Below the pieces are notes generated by a model. That model did not search any database and was not told where the DNA came from. It saw nothing but the letters and a program-made list of their open reading frames with translations. Below, in pieces: positions 31,662 to 38,989 of a DNA stretch of 64,000 nucleotides (within the stretch, counting starts at the first letter, position 1; every line of letters starts with the position of its first letter). Origin of the DNA: Pedobacter sp. MC2016-14 (GTDB lineage: Bacteria > Bacteroidota > Bacteroidia > Sphingobacteriales > Sphingobacteriaceae); the NCBI RefSeq assembly GCF_020991475.1, contig NZ_JAJMPA010000001.1, positions 2,294,001-2,358,000 of the forward strand, in the 5' to 3' direction. A program made the translations under genes and the position numbers.

Positions 31662-33623
31662 TCAACGTACAATCATTACCCAGCCACTCAGTTTTTTTAG
31701 TTCTGGATTAAGCGTAATGGTGTAGTAATAAGCACCTACAGGTAAGTCCTGCCCATTATATTTTCCGTTCCAGGGATTGCCTGTACCGGTACCTGAAAAT
31801 ACGGTTTGCCCTTCACGGTTCATTACTTTCAAAGTGGCTTCAGGATAGCTATTTAATGCTTTGATATTCCAAAGATCATTTACCCCATCTCCATTAGGAC
31901 TGAAGGTATTAGGTACGGTAACTTTTTGAAATACCCTGATAAAAACATCGTCGGTAGCCGGGATACATCCATAATCAGAGTTAACATGCAAAGTATAGGT
32001 GATGTCCTGGATAGGTGTCGCAACAGGATTCAACTTATTTGGATCATCTAATCCATCAGTTGGTGTCCAATAAAATGAAAAACCATCCATATTAGTACCT
32101 GCAAATCCATTTAAAATAGTGCTTTCACCTTCAAATATTTTTCTGTCTGCTCCCGCATTTGCGGTCGCATTTTTTTTCACCACTACATCAACTGTTTTCG
32201 ATTCTTCACAGCCTCCATTACTTACTTTTACGGTATATCTTGTTGTGATTTTAGGATTAGCCAAAGGATTGGGGATATTGGTAGCAGAAAGCCCTTCAGC
32301 GGGCGACCAGGTATAAAACGTTCCGCCAGAGGCTTCCAATTGTACTGCGCCATCACTTTCGCATTTGGTCATAGAAGGATTTCCGACAGAAGCATTTACA
32401 AGAGGTAATACAGTAACTGTGGTACCAACTGGTGTGGCACAAAGGGCTTTATTTGTTACTGTAACGCTGTAAAGCCCGGCATTTGCTGGGGTAGCATTGG
32501 GGATAGTGGGCCTTTTTTCGGAAGATGTAAAACCATTTGGTCCAGTCCATGCATATGTGTAATCTGTGCCCGTTTCATCTACATCCAGCATAATTGTTCC
32601 ACCTACACATACAGCACCATTATTGCTTGCTGTGGGACTTGGATAGGGGTAGGTGGTAATGGTAATTACCGGAGAGGCAGATCGACACTTTACTGCATCA
32701 ATATTTCCGTTTTCTGCAGCAAGTAATCTATATTGTGATGCACCGGCATTGGGTTGTGCAGGGACGATAGTACTGAGATTAGTTTCGCCAGGCAAATTCT
32801 GCCATACTTCATCTTCAAGGCGCTGCCATTGGTATTGCGCATGGCTGTATACAAAGGATTCTACATCAGCAGAAAGGGTAAATGTTCTGTTATCACCAAC
32901 GCAAATGTCTAAACTGCTTAAAGGTGAATTGTCTATTTTGGTCGTTATGCTTGGACCACAGGCCTGGAAAGCAATGTCATCTAGAGCCAAATCATTGCCA
33001 CTACCGCCTACACCGTTATTTCTGATGCGAAGCAGTAGATTTGAACTGCCTGTAGAAGGCACAACAAAAGGATCCATTTTCTTTTGCTGCCAGTCTTCGG
33101 TAGTAGAAACGGGGATGTCACCAGTAGTAAGTTCAGCGAGTAATTCATCCGTGTCTGCATTTAAAATGCTAAATGTAAGGTTAGGCTTTCTACCGGTAGG
33201 ACTAATTAACAAATTAATTACCCAAGCCGAGAACTGATAAGTGGTTCCAGGGCATAGACCGGAAACGATCTCCTGATAAAATATACCTGGATTGATATCG
33301 GCATTGATGACCATCATATAACCATTTGGATCATTGGGTGTATGGTTTCTCGCAAGATGCCAGGCATTACTGGTTACATACCTCATCCCAGCAGTTGTTT
33401 TTACCAGTGTATATGCACCATCATTTGGTGCACCCATTACATAATTATAGTTTCCGGTATTTTCGGCATTAAGTTCAGGACCATATGCACCGGGTCCGCT
33501 GTTAAAGGTGGTGCCTGCTAATACGTCCCCAAATGCTCCATGACAGGTAATCGCTTGACTTTTTGCAGCAGAAAAAGGCGCTAAAAGGGAAAAAAGAAAA
33601 ACAATTGCACTAAAAAATTTCAA
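31662..33623 (-). CDS. Secreted Ig-like repeat protein with type B T9SS sorting domain
   Basis: Exported 653-residue protein. Signal peptide about 1-23. Residues 25-235 form a jelly-roll-like region (SGLCPGTTYQFSAWVINL ... GGSGNDLALDDIAFQACG) of the type seen in carbohydrate- or surface-binding modules. Next come several Ig/PKD-like domains (SVGNPSMTKCESDGAVQLEA, YTVKVSNGGCEES). The C-terminus from about 565 is a gliding-motility-associated type B domain: VPNTFSPNGDGVNDLWNIK, MNREGQTVF, NPWNGKYNGQDLPVGAYYY. It should be secreted by the type IX system and attached to or released from the surface. Translation starts at TTG 33623. No catalytic motif is seen, so an adhesin is the best guess. Confidence 0.85.
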   Translation of the reverse strand: MKFFSAIVFLFSLLAPFSAAKSQAITCHGAFGDVLAGTTFNSGPGAYGPELNAENTGNYNYVMGAPNDGAYTLVKTTAGMRYVTSNAWHLARNHTPNDPNGYMMVINADINPGIFYQEIVSGLCPGTTYQFSAWVINLLISPTGRKPNLTFSILNADTDELLAELTTGDIPVSTTEDWQQKKMDPFVVPSTGSSNLLLRIRNNGVGGSGNDLALDDIAFQACGPSITTKIDNSPLSSLDICVGDNRTFTLSADVESFVYSHAQYQWQRLEDEVWQNLPGETNLSTIVPAQPNAGASQYRLLAAENGNIDAVKCRSASPVITITTYPYPSPTASNNGAVCVGGTIMLDVDETGTDYTYAWTGPNGFTSSEKRPTIPNATPANAGLYSVTVTNKALCATPVGTTVTVLPLVNASVGNPSMTKCESDGAVQLEASGGTFYTWSPAEGLSATNIPNPLANPKITTRYTVKVSNGGCEESKTVDVVVKKNATANAGADRKIFEGESTILNGFAGTNMDGFSFYWTPTDGLDDPNKLNPVATPIQDITYTLHVNSDYGCIPATDDVFIRVFQKVTVPNTFSPNGDGVNDLWNIKALNSYPEATLKVMNREGQTVFSGTGTGNPWNGKYNGQDLPVGAYYYTITLNPELKKLSGWVMIVR

Positions 33624-33776
33624 ATCAGTAGTTTAAGATGGCAAGATAGGAATTGGCGTCATTTATTTAGAGAGAGGTGTTGTTAAATTTTCATAAACTA
33701 TTTCTGCAGGGGTGTTTTATGCCGCGCTACTCGTCTTAGAAACAATCAATCTTTAACATTCACCAGATATAAATAC

Positions 33777-35198
33777 ATGAAACGAATTTTACTAGCAATA
33801 TCCCTTTTTTTATCACATTCTGTAGTTGGGCAGGAACTAAGCTCTAATGATAAAGGTCTTAATGAAGCCTTTAAACTAGCACTGGGCACGGTAGACATCA
33901 ATATAAGAAGGGGAATCCTTGCTGCCGGAACAGATTACGGTGGAGAATGGACCCGGGATATTTCTATCAACTCTTGGAATGCGGCCAGTCTACTGCGTCC
34001 GCAGGTAGCAGAACATTCCTTATGGAGTGTTACTATAAATAAAGATACCGTTGGCCACCAGTATTGGGATAAAATTCTATGGGTAATTGCGGCATGGCAG
34101 CACTATCAGATTAATGGAAATGAACAATTTTTAAAAGAAGCCTACGCCTGTTCTGCCAAAACCATGAAACATCTGGAAGCACAGCAGCTGGATACCAAAT
34201 ATGGTTTATTTAAAGGCCCATCTGTATTTAACGATGGCATTGCGGCCTACCCGGAGCCAATTTACGAACCGGGAAATAACGCTTCGGCAGTTACCAAACA
34301 TAAAAATTCGGTTCATATAAAATGTTTAAGCACAAATGCAGCATACTATGGTGCCTATCTTGCATTAGCAAAAATGGCAAAGGCCGTTAAGCAACCAGCA
34401 GCTGTTTCAATGCTTTATCAGCAAAAAGCCGGACAATTAAAAGCCAGTATATTGAAGCATTTATATGATAAAGAGAACAACAAATTTTATTACCTGATAG
34501 ATCAAAATGGAAAAGCAGACCCTTCGCAGGAAGCTTTAGGGATTTCATATGCCGTATTGTTTAAAATTATTGATGGGGCAAAAGCTAAGGCTATAGTGCA
34601 AAATGCCCTGGTATCAAAATATGGCATTACTTCTATTTATCCGGATTTTCCAAGGTATTCTGCTCAAAAACCAGGGCGGCACAACAACATCATATGGCCA
34701 ATGGTAAATGGTTTCTTTGCCGCCGCGGCCATACAATGCAAGGATTACCCTACTTTCAAAAATGAGCTTTTTAACCTTATCCATCTGGCGCTGGATGAGA
34801 AAGCTGGAGATTATAACTTTAGAGAGGTATATAATCCATATACGGCCAAGCCCGATGGTGGATTTCAAGACAATGAGGCAGGGAAGCCTGATTTTCACTG
34901 GGAAAGTTGCAAGTTGCAAACCTGGTCGGCCACTGCCTACCTGAATATGATATTAAATGGGATCTTTGGCCTTCAGTTTAATTCAGATCAACTTAGTTTC
35001 AGTCCCTATTTGCCCGCAGAAATCCATCAAATTACTTTGGCGAAATTAAATTACCGAAACGCTGTGTTAACCATTTCGCTAACAGGAAATGGCGCTACCG
35101 TAAAGAGTTTTAAATTAGATGATAAAGTATTGCCTAAGCCACAGATACCATCTAATTTATCAGGAGCTCACCATATTGAAATTAGCTTGACAGATTAA
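33777..35198 (+). CDS. Secreted (alpha/alpha)6-type glycoside hydrolase
   Basis: Exported 473-residue protein with signal peptide MKRILLAISLFLSHSVVGQ. The body reads as a six-hairpin glycosidase: GGEWTRDISINSWNAA (tryptophan, arginine and aspartate of a likely active site), ILWVIAAWQHYQINGNEQFL, QNGKADPSQEALGISYAVL, NNIIWPMVNGFFAAAA and DFHWESCKLQTWSATAYLNM (a candidate glutamate), ending in a small beta domain. The toroid is similar to glucoamylase, trehalase and alpha-L-rhamnosidase catalytic domains; family and substrate cannot be fixed by eye. It is divergent from the sorted protein and convergent (4-nt overlap) with the LuxC-like gene. Confidence 0.75.
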   Translation: MKRILLAISLFLSHSVVGQELSSNDKGLNEAFKLALGTVDINIRRGILAAGTDYGGEWTRDISINSWNAASLLRPQVAEHSLWSVTINKDTVGHQYWDKILWVIAAWQHYQINGNEQFLKEAYACSAKTMKHLEAQQLDTKYGLFKGPSVFNDGIAAYPEPIYEPGNNASAVTKHKNSVHIKCLSTNAAYYGAYLALAKMAKAVKQPAAVSMLYQQKAGQLKASILKHLYDKENNKFYYLIDQNGKADPSQEALGISYAVLFKIIDGAKAKAIVQNALVSKYGITSIYPDFPRYSAQKPGRHNNIIWPMVNGFFAAAAIQCKDYPTFKNELFNLIHLALDEKAGDYNFREVYNPYTAKPDGGFQDNEAGKPDFHWESCKLQTWSATAYLNMILNGIFGLQFNSDQLSFSPYLPAEIHQITLAKLNYRNAVLTISLTGNGATVKSFKLDDKVLPKPQIPSNLSGAHHIEISLTD

Positions 35199-36214
35199 AG
35201 CTGAGCTAAAAAGTCAACCGTACTGATGTTGTCAGCATAATCCCAAAGTTTAGGATGTTGTGAATCTCCAAAAGCAAGGGTTTTAAATGGAATGTTTAAA
35301 TCTAACCTGCTTACCACACATTGAATGTTTTCTTCATTGGCAGTCAATGCGGCTTCCACTTCGCTCAAATCCTTGTACCGTTCCAGATATAAAACAGCCA
35401 GCGGCGAGGAAAGCCCTGCATCGGGTTTTAGCAATAAAAAGCCATTGTCGTAATGCTGATCCAGGTTTACCAGATAAATAGATTTATTGTAATCGTAGTT
35501 GTTATTGTATTTAAAGTGATCGGCAATGCCTTTATAACCTTCAAGCGGTTCAAAAAAGTTTTTGATGTCATATTGCTCAGGAAGGTATATTTTGGAAACA
35601 TTGCGGCAACCTAAACCAAAATAATCAAATAGATCATGTCCCAGTAATTCAATTTCTGCTGCTGTTTCATTTCCGGTTAACACAGCTACACTGTTCCTGT
35701 TTTTTCTGATGATATTGGGCACTTTGCCAAAGTAGTACTCAAAATAGCGTGAGGTGTTATTGCTTCCGGTGGCAATAATAGCATCAAAATCCTTTAACCG
35801 TTCGGTATAAACCACATGGTCGGCCAAGAGCGGTTCAAAAGCAATGAGCTGTGCAAGTAAGGCAGGGAGTAGCTTTTGATCGGAAGAGCTCATCTTAATG
35901 ACGGCAATATTTCCGGTTGCCAGAACAGAAATCACATCATGGAAGCCAACCAGTGGGATATTGCCAGCTAAAATTAGGCCTACCTTTTTGGGAGATGGAC
36001 TTATAGTAATGGATTCAAACCATTTTTCAAGGTCTGCAGTATTCAGCATTTCGTGCAATGAATTTACTGCTCTTTTTACTTCTTCCAGTGTAAACCATGC
36101 ATTGCTATTGGAGGCTGATTCCATTAAATAGCTAAATTCAGGGCTTGGGGAAGCCATAAAAGCACTTAGTTTGTGGAATGCAATAATTAATTTTTCGTTG
36201 GTAAGAAGGGGCAT
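35195..36214 (-). CDS. LuxC-like acyl-CoA reductase
   Basis: Aldehyde dehydrogenase-superfamily protein of 339 residues related to LuxC, which reduces acyl-CoA to aldehyde with NADPH. Seen: PKKVGLILAGNIPLVGFHDV (nucleotide-binding start), ATGSNNTSRYFEYYFGKVPN, IRKNRNSVAVLTGNE and FDYFGLGCRNVSKIYLP, where the cysteine in GLGCRN is the expected nucleophile. Bacteroidota carry this gene without other lux genes; the role is unknown, perhaps fatty aldehyde or lipid synthesis. It is divergent from a ferredoxin gene whose promoter region overlaps the upstream side of this start codon. Confidence 0.85.
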   Translation of the reverse strand: MPLLTNEKLIIAFHKLSAFMASPSPEFSYLMESASNSNAWFTLEEVKRAVNSLHEMLNTADLEKWFESITISPSPKKVGLILAGNIPLVGFHDVISVLATGNIAVIKMSSSDQKLLPALLAQLIAFEPLLADHVVYTERLKDFDAIIATGSNNTSRYFEYYFGKVPNIIRKNRNSVAVLTGNETAAEIELLGHDLFDYFGLGCRNVSKIYLPEQYDIKNFFEPLEGYKGIADHFKYNNNYDYNKSIYLVNLDQHYDNGFLLLKPDAGLSSPLAVLYLERYKDLSEVEAALTANEENIQCVVSRLDLNIPFKTLAFGDSQHPKLWDYADNISTVDFLAQL

Positions 36215-36216
36215 GT

Positions 36217-36250
36217 TTTGAACTATTTTAAAGTTTATGTGTTATATTTG
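36217..36250 (+). promoter_or_regulatory. Promoter of the 4Fe-4S ferredoxin
   Basis: TTTG (36217-36220), 22-nt spacer, TATATTTG (36243-36250): matches to both Bacteroidota promoter elements at plausible spacing. It shows that translation must start downstream, at ATG 36291. Confidence 0.65.
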
Positions 36251-36290
36251 CCATGCAAAGTTAACTTTAGCAGTAGATATAGACGAAGAC

Positions 36291-36641
36291 ATGGCTATTA
36301 AAATAACAGACGAATGTATTAATTGCGGAGCATGTGAGCCTGAATGCCCAAATAATGCTATTTATGACGCAGGCACTGCCTGGAGATTTTCTGATGGTAC
36401 CAGCCTGAATGGGATCATAGATTTTGGAGATGCTCAAATAGATGCTGAGGCTTCTATGGAAGCGGTATCTGACGAAGTATATTATATTGTTTCTGATAAA
36501 TGTACAGAGTGTAAAGGTTTTCATGATGAGCCTCAGTGTGCTGCGGTTTGTCCGGTAGATTGCTGTGTGGATGATGAAGACATCCGCGAGACAGAAGAAG
36601 AATTGCTGACTAAGAAAAGCTGGTTACACCAGGAAGGATAG
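36291..36641 (+). CDS. 4Fe-4S dicluster ferredoxin
   Basis: Small acidic electron carrier of 116 residues with two cluster motifs: CINCGACEPECPNNAIYD (C-x2-C-x2-C-x3-C-P) at the N-terminus and CTECKGFHDEPQCAAVCPVDC in the second half, where an 8-residue insertion separates the cysteines as in YfhL/Alvin-type ferredoxins. The in-frame ATG at 36237 is rejected because it lies inside the promoter. It stands alone, between a divergent acyl-CoA reductase gene and a bidirectional terminator. Partner enzymes are not identifiable here. Confidence 0.92.
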   Translation: MAIKITDECINCGACEPECPNNAIYDAGTAWRFSDGTSLNGIIDFGDAQIDAEASMEAVSDEVYYIVSDKCTECKGFHDEPQCAAVCPVDCCVDDEDIRETEEELLTKKSWLHQEG

Positions 36642-36659
36642 TCGTCCCATTATACATAT

Positions 36660-36690
36660 AAAAAAAGGACGCCCGCAGCGTCCTTTTTTT
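36660..36690. terminator. Bidirectional terminator between ferredoxin and universal stress protein genes
   Basis: Perfect 13-bp palindrome: seven As plus GGACGC, 5-nt loop, GCGTCC plus seven Ts. It serves both convergent genes. Confidence 0.92.
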
Positions 36691-36709
36691 ATATCCTGTA
36701 TTTTGTAAA

Positions 36710-37171
36710 TTATGCTTTCTCTTCGTATTTATTAGGTACAATAAGTACCGGGCAGGCCGATTTTCTGGCTACGTGTTCCGCAACGCTACCCATCAAAAAA
36801 TGGTATAAGCCAGTGCGGCCGTAAGTGCCTATTACAATTAAATCAGAACCCCATTCGTCTGATTGCTGAATGATACCATGTGCAGCGCTATCCATCACAC
36901 TCAGGTAGGTGGTTTTTACCCCGAAACCATATTTATCTTCGATTTCCTTTAATAATACATGACTGTTCTCCTCACTGTCGTCGTACGTTTCTAAAAATAC
37001 AGGCGTTAAGGTCATGTCTGGATTTACATTGGCAGGTATAGGTTCAATTATATTTACAAGCGCCACTTCGGCATGATAAGTTTTCGCTAAATCATAACCT
37101 GTTTTTGCAGCTTTTTCTGCGCAGGCACTGTTGTCTACAGCGATCATTATTCTTTTAGGATTCATGGTCAA
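36710..37171 (-). CDS. Universal stress protein (UspA family)
   Basis: Single-domain Usp of 153 residues. Seen: RIMIAVDNSACAEKAAKTGYDL at the N-terminus (the aspartate of an ATP-binding Usp), VALVNIIEPI, and the C-terminal ATP-binding signature VIGTYGRTGLYHFLMGSVAEH followed by SACPVLIVP. The G-x2-G-x9-G-S/T pattern is intact (GTYGRTGLYHFLMGS), so it probably binds ATP. Specific stress role unknown. It is monocistronic between the ferredoxin terminator and the divergent ECF sigma gene. Confidence 0.9.
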   Translation of the reverse strand: MTMNPKRIMIAVDNSACAEKAAKTGYDLAKTYHAEVALVNIIEPIPANVNPDMTLTPVFLETYDDSEENSHVLLKEIEDKYGFGVKTTYLSVMDSAAHGIIQQSDEWGSDLIVIGTYGRTGLYHFLMGSVAEHVARKSACPVLIVPNKYEEKA

Positions 37172-37271
37172 TTAGATTGAAGGTTTACTGTTTATATAAC
37201 AAATCGGCAGGTTAAATGTTTAAGCAAACATTTTGAAGGTTATATTATTTAGATTTATTCCAGTTAATATG

Positions 37272-37279
37272 TAGCTTTG
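37272..37279 (+). promoter_or_regulatory. Candidate -7 box (TAGCTTTG) of the ECF sigma gene
   Basis: Exact TAnnTTTG match 16 nt before the TTG start codon at 37296, supporting that unusual start. Confidence 0.5.
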
Positions 37280-37295
37280 GAGAAAATTTAGAAGA

Positions 37296-37847
37296 TTGGT
37301 TCAGCAAGACGATAACAGTTACGGGTTAGGTGATATTTTTCCTTTGGATGAAAAATCATTTGAGACTTTGTACCGTAGTCATTGGAAATCAGTTTTCGGA
37401 ATTTGCTACCATTACCTTAAAGATCAGGAGATCGCAGAAGAAATTACTCAAGACCTCTTTACATCACTTTGGGAGCGCCGCGATCGGTTAACGATTAAAA
37501 CCACGGTTGAAAAGTACTTGCACCGGGCAGCAAAACTGGAAGCATTTGAATATCTTCGCACGGCTGCCAATCATCAAAAACATCTGGATTGTGCAATTAA
37601 AGACCTTTGTACCAGTGGTAAATGTACTGAAGACTCTGTCTATTTCAATGAGCTGAACAATAACATTACTGAGCTTGTTGAGCAGTTACCCTGCCGATGC
37701 CGTGAGGTTTACCGTATGAGCCGTGAGGAAGGTCTTTCCATTAAACACATTGCATCGACATTACTTATTTCAGAAAAAACTGTAGAGTATCACCTGTATA
37801 AGGCACTTAATTTTTTAAGGGTGCAGCTCGGTGAGTATCAGTATTAA
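37296..37847 (+). CDS. FecI-type ECF sigma factor
   Basis: RNA polymerase sigma-70 factor of the extracytoplasmic-function class, 183 residues. Region 2 is visible as FETLYRSHWKSVFGICYHYL and EIAEEITQDLFTSLWERRDRL; region 4 as EQLPCRCREVYRMSREEGLS followed by IKHIASTLLISEKTVEYHLY (helix-turn-helix). No suitable ATG exists before region 2, so TTG 37296 is the likely start. It is followed by a FecR anti-sigma gene and a TonB-dependent receptor with a signalling domain, so it should respond to the receptor's ligand and drive receptor expression. Confidence 0.92.
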   Translation: MVQQDDNSYGLGDIFPLDEKSFETLYRSHWKSVFGICYHYLKDQEIAEEITQDLFTSLWERRDRLTIKTTVEKYLHRAAKLEAFEYLRTAANHQKHLDCAIKDLCTSGKCTEDSVYFNELNNNITELVEQLPCRCREVYRMSREEGLSIKHIASTLLISEKTVEYHLYKALNFLRVQLGEYQY

Positions 37848-37932
37848 AATAATCTCACTATAAATCAGTAGGTTGTGATTTTTTCTCTTTAAGCACCTAG
37901 GAGAAATTCCCTGTTAATCGGCTTTAGTATAT

Positions 37933-38871
37933 ATGCAGATTACAAAAGCACTCATCGAACGTTACCATCTTGGCTCCTGCACTCCAGAGGAGCAGTATGC
38001 TGTAGAAGAATGGTTGGAAAACGAGGAGGTAGAAATGAGTTTTCCTGAACATGTTGATCTTGCTGCGTTGGAAAATAAAGGTTGGTTAAGGTTTTCCAAA
38101 CGTTTTAACCTGGGTAGTAAAAAGGTAATTAAGTTAAAGTTTGCCATTGCCTTGCGTATTGCAGCCGCTTTATTTTTAGTCTCCGGCATAGCCCTTTATT
38201 ATTTTGTTGCTCATTTTTCTGCCGGTAATAAAGAGGTAACGTATCAGAACATTAGCACCGCCAATGGTGAGAAGCTATCCTGTACCTTGCCAGATGGTAC
38301 GGTTGTTTTTCTGAATTCGGGAAGCAGCATTCGTTTTCCACTAAAGTTTAATGCCCATACCAGAGATGTTCGTTTTAGGGGCGAAGCCTTTTTTAAAGTG
38401 GCTAAAGATAAAACACGACCATTTACCATCAACACTAATCATATTGCTGTACGTGTATTGGGTACCAGGTTTAATTTAAGGGCATATCCATCAGAGCGGC
38501 AAACAAATGTAGTGGTAGAAGAGGGAAAGGTTAGTTTTTCAGGACTATCATCTTCCGAACACCTCATTCTTACCGCAAATCAGCAAGGCATTTATGATGG
38601 AAAATCAATCTATAAAGAAGAGGTATATGTGGCTAAACACCTGGCTTGGAAAAATAACCAGCTTTTGTTCGATAACCAGAAATTAAAAGAGGTGGCGCCA
38701 GTGTTGGAACGCTGGTATGGCGTAAAGGTTTCTATTGGTGATAAAGACCTCGAGCAGGAGCGTTACACCGGGCGTTTTGACAATCCCTCATTGAAAGAAG
38801 TGCTGCAAAGCATCAGTTTTGCCATTAAATTAAAATACAGAAAAGATAAGAACCAGTATATATTTTATTAA
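37933..38871 (+). CDS. FecR family anti-sigma / signal relay protein
   Basis: Inner-membrane regulator of 312 residues. The cytoplasmic N-terminus (HLGSCTPEEQYAVEEWLENE) is typical of Bacteroidota FecR proteins and contacts the sigma factor. One membrane helix lies near residues 75-93 (ALRIAAALFLVSGIALYYFV). The periplasmic FecR domain spans about 105-205 (GEKLSCTLPDGTVVFLNSGS, RGEAFFKVAKDKTRPFTINT, VRVLGTRFNLRAY). The C-terminal STN-like domain spans about 240-312 (EVAPVLERWYGVKVSI). It transmits a signal from the receptor encoded next to the sigma factor encoded before it. Confidence 0.93.
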   Translation: MQITKALIERYHLGSCTPEEQYAVEEWLENEEVEMSFPEHVDLAALENKGWLRFSKRFNLGSKKVIKLKFAIALRIAAALFLVSGIALYYFVAHFSAGNKEVTYQNISTANGEKLSCTLPDGTVVFLNSGSSIRFPLKFNAHTRDVRFRGEAFFKVAKDKTRPFTINTNHIAVRVLGTRFNLRAYPSERQTNVVVEEGKVSFSGLSSSEHLILTANQQGIYDGKSIYKEEVYVAKHLAWKNNQLLFDNQKLKEVAPVLERWYGVKVSIGDKDLEQERYTGRFDNPSLKEVLQSISFAIKLKYRKDKNQYIFY

Positions 38872-38911
38872 ATGACCTCATTTTAGCCCGATATCTACCT
38901 ATAAAAACAAA

Positions 38912-38943
38912 CCCGGTGATCAGTCGACAAACATAACACCGGG
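38912..38943. promoter_or_regulatory. Inverted repeat in the leader of the receptor gene
   Basis: CCCGGTG (38912-38918) and CACCGGG (38937-38943) are perfectly complementary with an 18-nt loop, about 46 nt before the receptor ATG. No T run follows, so an operator or leader hairpin is likelier than a terminator. Confidence 0.4.
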
Positions 38944-38989
38944 CATATTGCCCAATCAATTCACATTAATTAAACAACAAAACAAAAGT

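Noticed and set aside
36237..36290. Longer ferredoxin start at 36237
   Set aside because: The promoter -7 box TATATTTG lies inside this segment; the cluster motif begins right after ATG 36291.
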